NCBI GenBank assembly: GCA_017432885.1
Contig: JAFRIE010000013.1
Span: forward strand, 81,956 to 142,788
DNA length: 60,833 bases
Source: Erysipelotrichaceae bacterium
GTDB taxonomy: Bacteria > Bacillota_I > Bacilli_A > Erysipelotrichales > Erysipelotrichaceae
Reading direction: 5' to 3'
Shown here piece after piece: positions 32,186 to 43,340 of this stretch. Position numbers and translations under genes: made by a program. How positions within the stretch are numbered: the stretch's first letter is position 1; every line of letters starts with the position of its first letter. The notes under the pieces were generated by a model. That model saw only the letters and a program-made list of their open reading frames with translations, searched no databases and was not told the origin of the DNA.

Positions 32186-32970
32186 CAGAAACTGTGGCCT
32201 CCGCCGCCGCCCCCACCGCCGCCACCGCAACCGGAAAATCCTCCCCCTCCTCCGCCGCCGGAAAATCCCCCACCCGAAAAGCCTCCGCCGCCGGAAGATT
32301 CCACATGTCTGGACCGCTTCGAACGGATTAGATCAAGGCTGAGGATGTTTACGCCTACCGCCGAGGTCATGGCCCCATGTGCGGTTTCACTGGACATCAC
32401 AGGAGGATTCTTTCGGCTGAAGATCAGGACATAGAAGTTTATCAGCAGTGCCGATACCAAAGCGATCAGCAGGTTGGATATGTATTTCATCGGCTGGGAG
32501 ATCCTGCCGCCTTCCAGCAGGGTCAGAGCTTGTTCATAGACGTGATAGGCGCATTCGTAGTACTCACCCCTGGATGCGTAACGGTAGACGTTATCGGTGA
32601 TCGTATTGGCGTACGGCTTGTTTATGACACGGTAGATGGCACCGTTGCTGTGGATCCAGATGTTTCTTCTGCCCATGTCGATCACAAAGAGGAAACCGCT
32701 TTGCGTATCGAACAGTTCGCGGTAAAGTTGCTTGGCATAGGAACCCGTATCCTGATACTGGCTGACGGAAACAAAACCGACATTGCCGTATTCGGTAATC
32801 TTCTTCATTTCTTCCTGAAGCATTTTCTCTTCCGTATCGCTGAGCAGATCTTCGCTATCATCGAAATAGATTCGATAATCGCCATCCGCCTTTAGAACTT
32901 TAGCTACAGAAAAAGACAGGAAAGAAAAGACCAGCAGGATCACCAGAAACAGATTAAATGTCTTTCGCAC
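32185..32970 (-). CDS. TPM-domain membrane protein with poly-Gly tail
   Basis: 261 aa. N-terminal signal/anchor (MRKTFNLFLVILLVFSFLSF), then a TPM (PF04536) domain with DDSEDLLSDTEEKMLQEEM, NVGFVSVSQY and FLFVIDMGRRNIWIHSNG. A second hydrophobic helix (LLIALVSALLINFYVLIF) is followed by a cytoplasmic tail ending in a Gly/Ser/Phe-rich stretch (residues about 228-261) with a terminal HSF. Such tails are usual in TPM-domain proteins. The function of bacterial TPM proteins is uncertain; some are linked to membrane-protein quality control. It overlaps the zinc-ribbon gene by 17 bases. Confidence 0.85.
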   Translation of the reverse strand: MRKTFNLFLVILLVFSFLSFSVAKVLKADGDYRIYFDDSEDLLSDTEEKMLQEEMKKITEYGNVGFVSVSQYQDTGSYAKQLYRELFDTQSGFLFVIDMGRRNIWIHSNGAIYRVINKPYANTITDNVYRYASRGEYYECAYHVYEQALTLLEGGRISQPMKYISNLLIALVSALLINFYVLIFSRKNPPVMSSETAHGAMTSAVGVNILSLDLIRSKRSRHVESSGGGGFSGGGFSGGGGGGGFSGCGGGGGGGGGGHSF

Positions 32971-34579
32971 TGTCGTTTCCTCCTTTTCTTGTATAGAATG
33001 ACGGAAGCGGTCTGGTTGAAGACTCGTTATAACGGCGGATCAGGTCGATCGCCATCAGGGAAGCCGCAGTCAGACAGATCAGTCCGCCAAGATAATACCA
33101 CCAGTCCTGAACCGGTTCGGTCGCCGCCACTACGAAACTGTAGAGTACAGCGCCAAAGGCGATCAGCGCGAAGAGGAAGGACCATTTGTTTTTCAGGTAT
33201 CTGGATACAGACAGAGTCTTCAGGAAACGGAAGAACTGCAGGAACAGAATGATAAAGGTCATTCCGATCGCTCCTGTCTGAGAGACCAGTTCATCATACA
33301 TCAGACCGCTCAAGGCGAAGATGCCCAGGAAACCGATGCCGATGAATGTCAGTACCAGCGAACCGACTGTTCCTATCCTGCCGAAGAAGGAAGTTGCGCG
33401 CTTTCTAAGACGGCTGCGCTTTCTCTCCGACATTTCCAGATCGTCTTTGTCCGAGATCAGATAGCCCTTGTCAAAGACGTGGTTCTCCCTGTCTCTGATC
33501 TCTTTCAGTTCCTTATGGTAACGTACGGATACGATATAAACCAGCAGGGCCGAGAACCAGATGACAAAACGGGAAGTGACCGATACCAGCAGGGTCAGCA
33601 GGACAAACAGCAGAGCTGTTCCTGCCAGGGTATAGAAAATGAACTGCCGGGTGTCGGCAGGCAGATCCATGTAGATCTTTCCGGTCTGACCGTTTACTAC
33701 CGCATAGGCCACTCTGTCATTCTTTCTCCAGGTCAAAAACCATACCGGAAGAAACAGCGTATCTTCGTGATCGTAACGGGCCTGCAGCAGAGCCTGACGC
33801 TTCTTGCCTGCCGGTATTTTCGGCGTAATGCTTCCGAAACTTTTTGTGATGTCTCTGACTGCCGCTTCCGTCGCCTGATCGAGGACTTCTTCCTCATAAA
33901 GCCTGGCATCAACGTTCGGCGCATCTGCATACATGCCGGCAAGATATCCCGGACTGTATTCCGTCATGTCTTTCTTGTTGAAAGGGGCGATCTGTTCCGC
34001 GATCGTATCATCAAAATTCCTTGAAGCGTCGTATGGAAGCCCGTATACCCCGTGATCTTTGATCAAGGTCCTGATCTTGTATTCCTCGTGATAGTCGTAT
34101 CGGCCTCTGGTATAGTTCATGTATCCGTCCAGTTCGAATTCATCGTCACGGAAACTGACCTGGTACATCCAGTAAGGAATGTAGAAAGGACGGAAACGGT
34201 CAATGAAGTCCGGATCCTTGAATTCCTTCGGAACATAGATCTTGTCTTTCAGCTTGTAGTTGTAGATCTTTTTACACTGAGACTTGCTGATCTGGAAAGG
34301 AATGATGTATTTCGGTTTTTTCACACCGGAAAGATTACTTTCAAGAATGGCTTCCGAACCGCAGTAGCTGCAGTAATCTACCGCCCTGTCATCCCCGCTG
34401 ATCAGCTGTGCTCCACAGCTCTTGCAGGTATAGAAACGCGCATCTTCAAAAACCAGTTCATCCGCATCCGCTTTGACCTGATACTGATCAAGATCAAACA
34501 CGGAGGAACAGCTCCGGCATCTCAGATTATGATTCTTGATGTCGTAGTACAGCATTCCGGAACAGTTTGGACATTTCAT
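32954..34579 (-). CDS. Zinc-ribbon membrane protein of unknown function
   Basis: 541 aa. Two Zn ribbons at the N-terminus: CPNC...CRSC (residues 3-25) and CKSCGAQ...CSYCGSE (about 50-75). Then a soluble domain (PKYIIPFQISKSQCKKIYNYKL; FRPFYIPYWMYQVSF), a WFLTWRKNDRVAYAVVNGQTGKIYMDLP segment, and five or so C-terminal helices. This is the layout of TFIIB-type zinc-ribbon membrane proteins often encoded beside TPM-domain genes. I use the ATG at 34579 because the in-frame GTG 9 bases upstream lies within the AAGGAGG ribosome site. It and the TPM gene probably act together. Confidence 0.8.
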   Translation of the reverse strand: MKCPNCSGMLYYDIKNHNLRCRSCSSVFDLDQYQVKADADELVFEDARFYTCKSCGAQLISGDDRAVDYCSYCGSEAILESNLSGVKKPKYIIPFQISKSQCKKIYNYKLKDKIYVPKEFKDPDFIDRFRPFYIPYWMYQVSFRDDEFELDGYMNYTRGRYDYHEEYKIRTLIKDHGVYGLPYDASRNFDDTIAEQIAPFNKKDMTEYSPGYLAGMYADAPNVDARLYEEEVLDQATEAAVRDITKSFGSITPKIPAGKKRQALLQARYDHEDTLFLPVWFLTWRKNDRVAYAVVNGQTGKIYMDLPADTRQFIFYTLAGTALLFVLLTLLVSVTSRFVIWFSALLVYIVSVRYHKELKEIRDRENHVFDKGYLISDKDDLEMSERKRSRLRKRATSFFGRIGTVGSLVLTFIGIGFLGIFALSGLMYDELVSQTGAIGMTFIILFLQFFRFLKTLSVSRYLKNKWSFLFALIAFGAVLYSFVVAATEPVQDWWYYLGGLICLTAASLMAIDLIRRYNESSTRPLPSFYTRKGGNDSAKDI

Positions 34580-34633
34580 GCCGCACACCTCCTTCTATGA
34601 GAAAACTACTACTTTAAGTATAACAGAAGCCTT

Positions 34634-35176
34634 TTAAATCAGTGACAGCCCCAGACAGATCGCTCCACATCCCAGCATCAGATAGATCGGATTGATCCGG
34701 TATTTTCTTAACAGGAAGAAACAGACCAGAGCCATCCCCAGCATCCTGTAATCGATAATGCCGTCATGGAACAAGGAATCCAGCAGGATCGTCAGGAAGG
34801 TGGAAAAGATCATCGCCGAAGCCATGCATTTGATGGAAAGAATGCTTTCATCGATATAGGATACGCGGCGGTACTTTCTGTAGACTCTGATCAGGATCAA
34901 AGAGATAAGGAAAGACGGAACGATACAGCCGATGCTGGCAGCCAGCGCTCCCGGAATGCCGTGAAGTTTCATGCCGATATAGGTCGCCGAGTTGATCAGA
35001 ATCGGACCCGGTGTCAGTTCATCGATGGCTACCAGATCACGGAACTCCGCAAAACTCATCCATTTGTTGATTTCAACGATCTGTTTCTGGATGATCGCCA
35101 TGGCGCCGTAGGCACCGCCGAAAGACATTGAACCGATCTTGATGAAAGCCAGGAAGATCTGAAGCAGCATTTTCAT
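34634..35176 (-). CDS. Chromate transporter family protein, half 1 (ChrA-like)
   Basis: 180-aa single-domain CHR protein. FIKIGSMSFGGAYGAMAIIQKQIVEI and FAEFRDLVAIDELTPGPILINSATYIG are the CHR family signature (F..G...FGG.......Q and the TPGP motif). About six helices. Short CHR proteins occur as adjacent pairs that form heterodimers for chromate or sulfate-like anion export. Its start overlaps the partner gene by 4 bases. Confidence 0.9.
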   Translation of the reverse strand: MKMLLQIFLAFIKIGSMSFGGAYGAMAIIQKQIVEINKWMSFAEFRDLVAIDELTPGPILINSATYIGMKLHGIPGALAASIGCIVPSFLISLILIRVYRKYRRVSYIDESILSIKCMASAMIFSTFLTILLDSLFHDGIIDYRMLGMALVCFFLLRKYRINPIYLMLGCGAICLGLSLI

Positions 35177-35730
35177 TTTTCTGCCCCCTTTCTTTCCGTA
35201 AGCAGCGTCTTAACGACCGATACGGCAATACAGATCAGAAGCAGAACAAAGACGGAAATGCCCGTATAACGGACAGCCAGGAAACAGAAAACAGTCAGCA
35301 GGACATGCATCACTGCATCTTTCTTCAGGATATTGCTGAAAAGGGAAAGAACGACATCCGCCAGCATCGCGCAGACACCCGCCTGCATGCCCTGCATGAA
35401 GATCCGGACATAGAGATTTGCGGCAACTGTCTGATAAAAATAAGTTACGATCATCATTACCAGGATCGGCGGCAGGATACAGCCCGTTACTGCCGAAAAC
35501 ATCCCGGGAAGACCGGCGCTCTGATAGCCGATAATCGCCGAAATATTGACCGCAACAGGTCCTGGCGTGCTTTGGGCCAAGGCAATAAAGTCGTTCATCT
35601 GTTCCTCACTGAACCATTTGTATCGGTCGACAAAACGGTTCTTTAACACACTGAGGATCGCATATCCCGAGTTGGCCGTGGCACTGACGGACAGTGTCGT
35701 TATAAACAGAAGTTTCAGTTTTTCTTTCAT
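35173..35730 (-). CDS. Chromate transporter family protein, half 2 (ChrA-like)
   Basis: 185-aa CHR protein. LSVSATANSGYAILSVLKNRFVDRYKWFSEEQMNDFIALAQSTPGPVAVNISAIIGY gives the family motif with TPGP. NSGY replaces the usual FGGG/FGGA, a visible departure from the partner. I use the ATG at 35730; an open upstream extension of 45 codons has no family similarity. A TATAAT box sits only 10 bases before this ATG, so the transcript leader would be very short and there is no ribosome site. Confidence 0.82.
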   Translation of the reverse strand: MKEKLKLLFITTLSVSATANSGYAILSVLKNRFVDRYKWFSEEQMNDFIALAQSTPGPVAVNISAIIGYQSAGLPGMFSAVTGCILPPILVMMIVTYFYQTVAANLYVRIFMQGMQAGVCAMLADVVLSLFSNILKKDAVMHVLLTVFCFLAVRYTGISVFVLLLICIAVSVVKTLLTERKGAEK

Positions 35731-35740
35731 ATTCGTTTCT

Positions 35741-35746
35741 ATTATA
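35741..35746 (-). promoter_or_regulatory. -10 box of the chromate transporter pair
   Basis: Minus-strand TATAAT ending 10 bases from the ATG at 35730. Predicted leader of about 4 bases. No strong -35 box. Confidence 0.45.
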
Positions 35747-35843
35747 GCAAGGATAAGGCTTTCTTTGTTTTTCTTCACCGCCGGATTTTCGATAACAATG
35801 GTCCCGCAGTGATGTTTTATGATGATCCTGCCGGATTCTGGAT

Positions 35844-35849
35844 TATAAT
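35844..35849 (+). promoter_or_regulatory. -10 box of deoC copy 3
   Basis: Plus-strand TATAAT 28 bases before the ATG, with AAAGGAG as ribosome site between. No clear -35. Confidence 0.55.
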
Positions 35850-35876
35850 GAAAATGATCAAACAAAGGAGAAAATC

Positions 35877-36536
35877 ATGAAACTGAACAAATATATCGAT
35901 CATACTCTGCTGAAAGCCGATGCAACAAAAGAAAAGATCCTGGCTTTATGTGAACAGGCCAGAGAATACGATTTTGCCAGCGTCTGCGTCAATTCCTGCT
36001 GGGTCAGAACCTGCAAGGAAGCTTTAGAAGGAACGGATGTAGAAGTCTGTACTGTTGTCGGTTTCCCTCTGGGTGCCATGTCTCTGGAAGGCAAGGCCTT
36101 TGAGACCAGACAGGCCGTAGCGGACGGTGCCGATGAGATCGATATGGTCATCAATATCGGTGCATTAAAGGATAAAGATTACGATTTCGTTACAAAAGAT
36201 ATCGCTGCAGTCGTCGAAGCCGCACAGGGCAAGACGGTCAAGGTCATCATTGAAGCCTGCCTGCTGACAGAAGAAGAAAAGGTTGAAGCCTGCAAGTGTT
36301 CCATCAAAGGCGGAGCGGATTTCGTCAAGACATCGACCGGTTTCTCGACCGGAGGAGCAACCCCTGAGGATGTTGCGCTGATGTATGAGACCGTCAAGGA
36401 TGCCGGTCTGAAAGTCAAGGCGGCCGGCGGTATCCGGACTCTGGAAGATGCAGAAAAAATGATCGCTGCCGGAGCGGAAAGGCTTGGCTGCTCAGCCGGT
36501 CTGCAGATCATGAAAGATTTCGAAGCAAGGCACTAA
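35877..36536 (+). CDS. deoC: Deoxyribose-phosphate aldolase (copy 3 of 3)
   Basis: 219-aa Deo[15 protein letters not shown] carries the Schiff-base lysine and [11 protein letters not shown] the second. Of the three copies this one is closest to the standard bacterial DeoC ([17 protein letters not shown] start, [10 protein letters not shown] loop), so it is the best candidate for the deoxyribose-5-P enzyme. It stands alone between its own promoter and a terminator. Confidence 0.95.
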   Translation: MKLNKYIDHTLLKADATKEKILALCEQAREYDFASVCVNSCWVRTCKEALEGTDVEVCTVVGFPLGAMSLEGKAFETRQAVADGADEIDMVINIGALKDKDYDFVTKDIAAVVEAAQGKTVKVIIEACLLTEEEKVEACKCSIKGGADFVKTSTGFSTGGATPEDVALMYETVKDAGLKVKAAGGIRTLEDAEKMIAAGAERLGCSAGLQIMKDFEARH

Positions 36537-36540
36537 AAAC

Positions 36541-36567
36541 AAAAGAGGAACGATCGTTCCTCTTTTT
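36541..36567. terminator. Bidirectional terminator after deoC copy 3
   Basis: Perfect palindrome AAAAGAGGAACG-AT-CGTTCCTCTTTT followed by T-runs in both directions. It serves deoC (plus) and the VOC gene (minus). Confidence 0.93.
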
Positions 36568-37041
36568 TTAATCGATATGTCCTGTCAGCTGGAAAGATTC
36601 CGGCGTATACTGCATGATTTCGATCCGGTTGTCATCGGGATCGGCGATCCAAAGCTGCCAGGTATGGGAATTTCCGATCTTCGGTTCAATGATGACCGGG
36701 ATCCCTTTTTCTCTCAATTTTTCTCTGGTTTGAAAGATGTCCTCGACCAGCACGCCAAAGTGGGAATAGCCTAGACTGTCGTTAAAGGCGGCGTGTTCCT
36801 TCTGCTCTTCCCCTTTCGGATAAAGTTCAATAAACTGTCCCGGAGCGATCTCGACATAGACGATGCAGTAGTCTTCCGGCGTTTTCAGGGCTCTTTCATA
36901 GAACGAACTTTCCGGTTTGTCCAGATAGGCCTTGTATTTGACGGCCATCTTGACCTTGCCTCCCAGTTGTTCATAGAAGGCAATAGATCTTTCAAGATCT
37001 TCCACAAAGAAAGTCACATGCATGATAGATTGAAACAGCAT
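36568..37041 (-). CDS. VOC-family protein, glyoxalase-like
   Basis: 157 aa with two beta-alpha-beta-beta-beta halves. FFVEDLERSIAFYEQLGGKV is the standard first half; GYSHFGVLVEDIFQTREKLREKG starts the second, and DPDDNRIEIMQY is the C-terminal metal-site strand with the conserved Glu. Lactoylglutathione lyase-like, but the real substrate is open. It is single, with a terminator on each side. Confidence 0.88.
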   Translation of the reverse strand: MLFQSIMHVTFFVEDLERSIAFYEQLGGKVKMAVKYKAYLDKPESSFYERALKTPEDYCIVYVEIAPGQFIELYPKGEEQKEHAAFNDSLGYSHFGVLVEDIFQTREKLREKGIPVIIEPKIGNSHTWQLWIADPDDNRIEIMQYTPESFQLTGHID

Positions 37042-37056
37042 ATCTTTTCCCCCTAT

Positions 37057-37093
37057 AAAAGATCAGCGGTCCTTAAGGGCCGCCGATCTTTTT
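37057..37093 (-). terminator. Terminator after the transketolase genes
   Basis: Stem AAAAGATC-GCGG / CCGC-GATCTTTTT with one bulged base on each side, with T-run. It ends the minus-strand transketolase transcript upstream of the VOC gene. Confidence 0.8.
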
Positions 37094-37109
37094 ATTTTCT
37101 GTTTTCCGA

Positions 37110-38069
37110 TTATTTCAGCAGTTCCTTGACTGTCGCGATCAGATCATCGGCCGTAAGACCGAATTCCTTCTGCAGCCAGTCTGCCGTGCCAACCTGTCCG
37201 AACTGATCCTTGACGCCGATCCTTCTGAACGGTACAGCGACCGTATTTTCGGCCAGCACTTCGGCAACGGCTGAACCCAGACCGCCGATGATACTGTGAT
37301 TCTCGAAGCTCACAATGGCTTTCTTGCCTTTGGCTTCCGAAAGTACCAGATCGACATCCAGCGGCTTGATCGTGAACATGTCGACGACTTCCGCAGAGAT
37401 GCCTTCTTCTTCCAGCCTTTCTGCAGCATCCAGAGCATCCGCAAGCAGCTGTCCGGCCGTGATGATCAGAACATCCTTGCCTTCCTTGACTACGTTGCCC
37501 TTGCCCAATTCAAAGGTTGAACCCGGTTCATAGATATTACGGACATCCTTACGGTTGGCTCTCAGGTAATGAACACCCTTCAGCTTGGCGAATTCCCTGA
37601 CGATCCATTCGGTCTGTACCGCATCTGCTCCGTCGCAGATGACGGCCGTAGGCATCGCCCTATATAAAGCGACATCTTCAAAAGTAGTATGCGTACCGCC
37701 GTTGGCAGCTACGGTAAAGCCCGGGTCGGATCCGTAGACGTTGACCGTATTGTGGGCATAGGCGCCGGAAAGATAGATCTGGTCGTAGACTCTTCTGGAT
37801 GCGAACGGTCCGAAGGTATGAATGAACGGCTTGAATCCTTCAACGGAAAGACCGGCAGCCGTGCCGACCATGTTGGCTTCGGCAATACCCATCTGGATGA
37901 ACCTGTCCGGATGCGCCTTCTCGATCAGACGGGAGTTGCTGGCACCGGCGAGGTCGGCTTCCAGGAATACGACCTTGTCGTCGTGGTCCATGACATCGTT
38001 CAAAGTCTGCATCACGACTTTAGCCAGAGGAGTTCCTTTTGCGTTTCTATCCTGTGTTAACTTAAACAT
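37110..38069 (-). CDS. tktB: Transketolase, C-terminal subunit
   Basis: 319 aa, holding the pyrimidine-binding and C-terminal domains of a split transketolase. The cofactor-activating Glu is in MGIAEANMVGTAAGL. HTTFEDVALYRAMPTAVI and FENHSIIGGLGSAVAEVLAE are typical. It shares one base with the N-terminal subunit gene. Together they move two-carbon units between pentose, heptose and triose phosphates. Symbol by function only. Confidence 0.93.
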   Translation of the reverse strand: MFKLTQDRNAKGTPLAKVVMQTLNDVMDHDDKVVFLEADLAGASNSRLIEKAHPDRFIQMGIAEANMVGTAAGLSVEGFKPFIHTFGPFASRRVYDQIYLSGAYAHNTVNVYGSDPGFTVAANGGTHTTFEDVALYRAMPTAVICDGADAVQTEWIVREFAKLKGVHYLRANRKDVRNIYEPGSTFELGKGNVVKEGKDVLIITAGQLLADALDAAERLEEEGISAEVVDMFTIKPLDVDLVLSEAKGKKAIVSFENHSIIGGLGSAVAEVLAENTVAVPFRRIGVKDQFGQVGTADWLQKEFGLTADDLIATVKELLK

Positions 38070-38926
38070 TATCTTTCCTCCTCTTCGATTTCTTTTGCAA
38101 GCTCTGCGATCGCATCGTCCGCAGCCTTCTTCAGTTCATCGGTTGAGAACTTGACGGAGTGGTTGTCCTTGAGTTCCTCGAAGAACTTCACGCCCTGACC
38201 CTTGATGGTATCCAGAATGATGCAGTTGGCACCGTCTGTGTTGTTCTGAGCCTTGAGTATCGCTTCGTAGATCGCTTCAATATCGTCGCCCTTGACGGTC
38301 TGTACCAGATTGAAGCCGAAGGCTTTCATCTTTTCCGCATAATCGAACGGATACAGAACATCTGCAGTATAGCCGTCCAGCTGACGCTTGTTATTGTCAA
38401 TGAAGACGATACAGTTGCTCAGCTTCTTGGCGGCAATGAACATGAACGCTTCCCAGCACTGGCCTTCGTTCAGTTCGCCGTCACCGACGATCAGATAAGT
38501 GAAACGCTTCGAACCTTTCAGTCTCTGGCCGTAGGCAATACCGGCAGCGGAACTTGTGCCCTGTCCAAGCGAACCGGTCGTCATGTCGACGCCAGGCGTT
38601 TTGGTTCTGTCCGGGTGGGACGGAAGCATCGTTCCGCCATCGTTCAGTGTCATCAGTTTTTCTTTCTCAAAATAGCCCTTTTCTGCCAGTGCAGAATACC
38701 ACGCCGGTCCGCAATGTCCTTTTGACAGAACGACCATGTCACGGTCCTCCATCTGCGGATTCTTCGGATCAACGTGCAGGACTTTTCCATAAAGGACTGC
38801 CATCAGTTCAACGATCGACAACGATCCGCCAAGATGACCGTAACCGCGGTGTCTTAACATTTCCATGACATCTTTACGGATCTTCGTTGCCAAAAGCTTC
38901 ACTTCTTTCAATTCAGCTTTATCCAT
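38069..38926 (-). CDS. tktA: Transketolase, N-terminal subunit
   Basis: 285-aa thiamine-diphosphate-binding half. HRGYGHLGGSLSIVELMAVLYG and the metal/TPP motif VGDGELNEGQCWEAFMF...VFIDNN are clear. It pairs with the downstream C-terminal half; split transketolases are frequent in anaerobic Firmicutes and archaea. AGGAGGAG lies before the ATG, with a good promoter upstream. Confidence 0.95.
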   Translation of the reverse strand: MDKAELKEVKLLATKIRKDVMEMLRHRGYGHLGGSLSIVELMAVLYGKVLHVDPKNPQMEDRDMVVLSKGHCGPAWYSALAEKGYFEKEKLMTLNDGGTMLPSHPDRTKTPGVDMTTGSLGQGTSSAAGIAYGQRLKGSKRFTYLIVGDGELNEGQCWEAFMFIAAKKLSNCIVFIDNNKRQLDGYTADVLYPFDYAEKMKAFGFNLVQTVKGDDIEAIYEAILKAQNNTDGANCIILDTIKGQGVKFFEELKDNHSVKFSTDELKKAADDAIAELAKEIEEEER

Positions 38927-38956
38927 GAAACTCCTCCTGTTTTATTTCCTGTCTTT

Positions 38957-38985
38957 ATTATATACTAAGCCGCTGCCATTATCAC
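38957..38985 (-). promoter_or_regulatory. Promoter of the transketolase genes
   Basis: Minus strand: GTGATA (38980-38985), 17-base spacer, TATAAT (38957-38962). A perfect TTGACA at 38993-38998 is too far (30 bases) to pair with this -10. Confidence 0.65.
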
Positions 38986-39049
38986 AGGCCTTTGTCAATC
39001 GAAAAGCATTCCTGAAGAAAAAAGATCTCTCTGTGGACGTTCCCGTTTC

Positions 39050-39078
39050 TTTATAAAACCGGAAATATATTGTATAGT
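39050..39078 (+). promoter_or_regulatory. Promoter of the two small plus-strand genes
   Basis: TTTATA (39050-39055), 17-base spacer, TATAGT (39073-39078), with AGGAG before the ATG at 39100. Confidence 0.55.
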
Positions 39079-39099
39079 ACTGAATAACAGGAGATAAGA

Positions 39100-39339
39100 A
39101 TGCTATATAAGGTAAAAATCGATGGAAGCAGGGGCGACAAAGTTAAGATCACAGTTCCCTTTGAAGCTGTAAAACTCGTTTCTGAAAACGAAAAGGCCAT
39201 GGAGGCCTTTACCAAAAACAGGATCATGAAGGCGATTGATTTTCCGGAACTCGTCAGACTAGCGGAAGAAGGAAAAACAGGGGAACTGGCTGTTATCGAT
39301 ACAGAAACCAATGAGCATATCGTCATTGAGGGAGAATAG
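39100..39339 (+). CDS. Small protein, SHOCT-like/YvlB-N-terminal-like, unknown function
   Basis: 79 aa. Layout: beta strands with KVKITVPFEAVKLV, a helical middle (NEKAMEAFTKNRIMKAIDFPELVRLAEEG), and a C-terminal strand GELAVIDTETNEHIVIEGE. The order resembles the short domain found at the N-terminus of YvlB-like proteins. Good ribosome site (AGGAG). It abuts the next gene with no gap, and that gene has the same layout, so the two look like a tandem duplication. Function unknown. Confidence 0.65.
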   Translation: MLYKVKIDGSRGDKVKITVPFEAVKLVSENEKAMEAFTKNRIMKAIDFPELVRLAEEGKTGELAVIDTETNEHIVIEGE

Positions 39340-39594
39340 ATGGATATCAGCGTAAGAACGGCAGCAGGCAAGAATCTGAAATTCAAAGTTCCCGCCAGTC
39401 CGGGAGGCTGGAAACTGATCTGGAAAGCCGTTTCCAGGTTTGTCAAAGAAGAAGACAAACAGACCATCGAGGCTGTCACGCCTCTGATCGATCCTCTGTT
39501 CGATATACTGAAACGGGAGGTCAGAGAACACGGAAGCTTCGATCTGGTGGAAGTGGATACTTATAAAGGAGATCACGTCCTGATCCGGATGTGA
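39340..39594 (+). CDS. Small protein, paralogue of the preceding gene
   Basis: 84 aa. NLKFKVPASPGGWKLIWKAVSRFV, a helical middle with DKQTIEAVTPLIDPLFDIL, and a C-terminal GSFDLVEVDTYKGDHVLIRM mirror the preceding protein's ending (GELAVIDTETNEHIVIEGE). Starts one base after the upstream stop codon, so translational coupling is likely. Function unknown. Confidence 0.65.
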   Translation: MDISVRTAAGKNLKFKVPASPGGWKLIWKAVSRFVKEEDKQTIEAVTPLIDPLFDILKREVREHGSFDLVEVDTYKGDHVLIRM

Positions 39595-39602
39595 TCTTTT
39601 TT

Positions 39603-40640
39603 TTACAGCTTCAGCAGAATAGCTGCGTTTTCGGCGATAATACCGACATTGTAGTAGAAGGCGGTGTGATCGATCATATGGAAAAGTGCCGCAACCGCAT
39701 CGATCAGGTCTTCTATTGTGGGATGGATCGCGGTATGTCCGATACAGACGATGCGCATCAGTCCGTAACAGACACAGAGTCCTTTGTAGGAATCGGTTCT
39801 ATCGGTCCTTTTGTCGACAAACGGAAAATTCTCATAGATCATCGAATTGTTTATGATCCGTTCAAAGAAGGACATCCAGTCCGGGAATTTTTTCTCGAAT
39901 CTTTCTCTGTCGGCTTCATAAAGATCCGAATCGTTTTCGTATCTGTCTATGACCGCTTCGGCAATCGGAGACAGACGTGTGTTGCCGGAAAGGAAGCGGC
40001 TCAGAAGTTCTAGCGCTTCTTTTATCGGATCCGTATCACTTCCGAAGTCCTTTCTGAATTCCTCTTCATTAATGATCCTGCAGACGGCAGCGATGCTTTG
40101 AGCAAGCGTAGTGCTTCGATCCTGAATGATACGCTGAAACAGATGCAGCTGTTTCACGTCCTCTTCCTTGATCGTGTAATGAAGTTCCGGCTGCTGATCC
40201 AGATAATCTTCCACGGGATTCAGACCATCTTCCTCGTAAAGCATTTCCACGACTCTCTCGCAGGAACTGGAACAGTTCATGACCAGGGTATCGTTGATCT
40301 GTTTATAGGATCGCGGATAAAGTCTGCAGATCTTCGGCAGATAAGCTTCCCCTTTTTCTCTATGCAGATAGCACAGCCCTTTATCCTGAATCGGACATTC
40401 TCCCAGCCAGTTGAAACTGACATAGCGGTAACAGCTCTCCGTGACCGTTTCAGGTATCACAAAAGCATTCTGTATCCTCCGATCCAGTTCTTTGGAGCAG
40501 TCCATGGTGATCAGTCTCTGATATTCCGACTTCGTTACCGGGATCCTCCAGCTGCTGCAGCAGGTGTTTCGGCATTTGTCAGCCTTGCAACGGAAATTTC
40601 TACAGTAGGCAGGCATCAGCCATTTGTTTGTGTTGTTCAT
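39603..40640 (-). CDS. FliB-like Cys-cluster protein (flagellin lysine N-methylase family)
   Basis: 345 aa. The N-terminal Cys-rich motif is CRNFRCKADKCRNTCCSSW (FliB type CxxFxC...CxxTCCxxW), followed by CPIQDKGLCYLHREKG and CRLYPRSY. A helical C-terminal domain follows. FliB of Salmonella methylates flagellin lysines, but many homologues occur in species without flagella, as here where no flagellar gene is seen. Its Cys cluster probably binds an iron-sulfur centre. An in-frame GTG 12 bases upstream is an alternative start; neither has a clear ribosome site. Confidence 0.8.
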   Translation of the reverse strand: MNNTNKWLMPAYCRNFRCKADKCRNTCCSSWRIPVTKSEYQRLITMDCSKELDRRIQNAFVIPETVTESCYRYVSFNWLGECPIQDKGLCYLHREKGEAYLPKICRLYPRSYKQINDTLVMNCSSSCERVVEMLYEEDGLNPVEDYLDQQPELHYTIKEEDVKQLHLFQRIIQDRSTTLAQSIAAVCRIINEEEFRKDFGSDTDPIKEALELLSRFLSGNTRLSPIAEAVIDRYENDSDLYEADRERFEKKFPDWMSFFERIINNSMIYENFPFVDKRTDRTDSYKGLCVCYGLMRIVCIGHTAIHPTIEDLIDAVAALFHMIDHTAFYYNVGIIAENAAILLKL

Positions 40641-40650
40641 AGTGGACACC

Positions 40651-40686
40651 AAAAATAAAAAGCTTCACCGCAAGGGATGAAGCTTT
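40651..40686 (-). terminator. Terminator of the atp operon
   Basis: Stem AAAGCTTCA/TGAAGCTTT with a 10-base loop and minus-strand T-run (TTTTTATTTTT). It lies directly after the atpC stop. Confidence 0.92.
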
Positions 40687-40688
40687 GA

Positions 40689-43337
<2,649 letters not shown>

Positions 43338-43340
43338 GGT

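Noticed and set aside
32185..32290. GC-rich CCGCC repeat as a regulatory or expansion element
   Set aside because: It is explained by the poly-Gly tail common in TPM-domain proteins.
38993..38998. Perfect TTGACA as the -35 of transketolase
   Set aside because: It is 30 bases from the TATAAT; GTGATA at the right distance is used instead.
40150..40165. parS-like TGTTTCACGT
   Set aside because: Only the left half of the palindrome matches; the right half reads CCTCTT. It lies inside the FliB-like gene far from parB.
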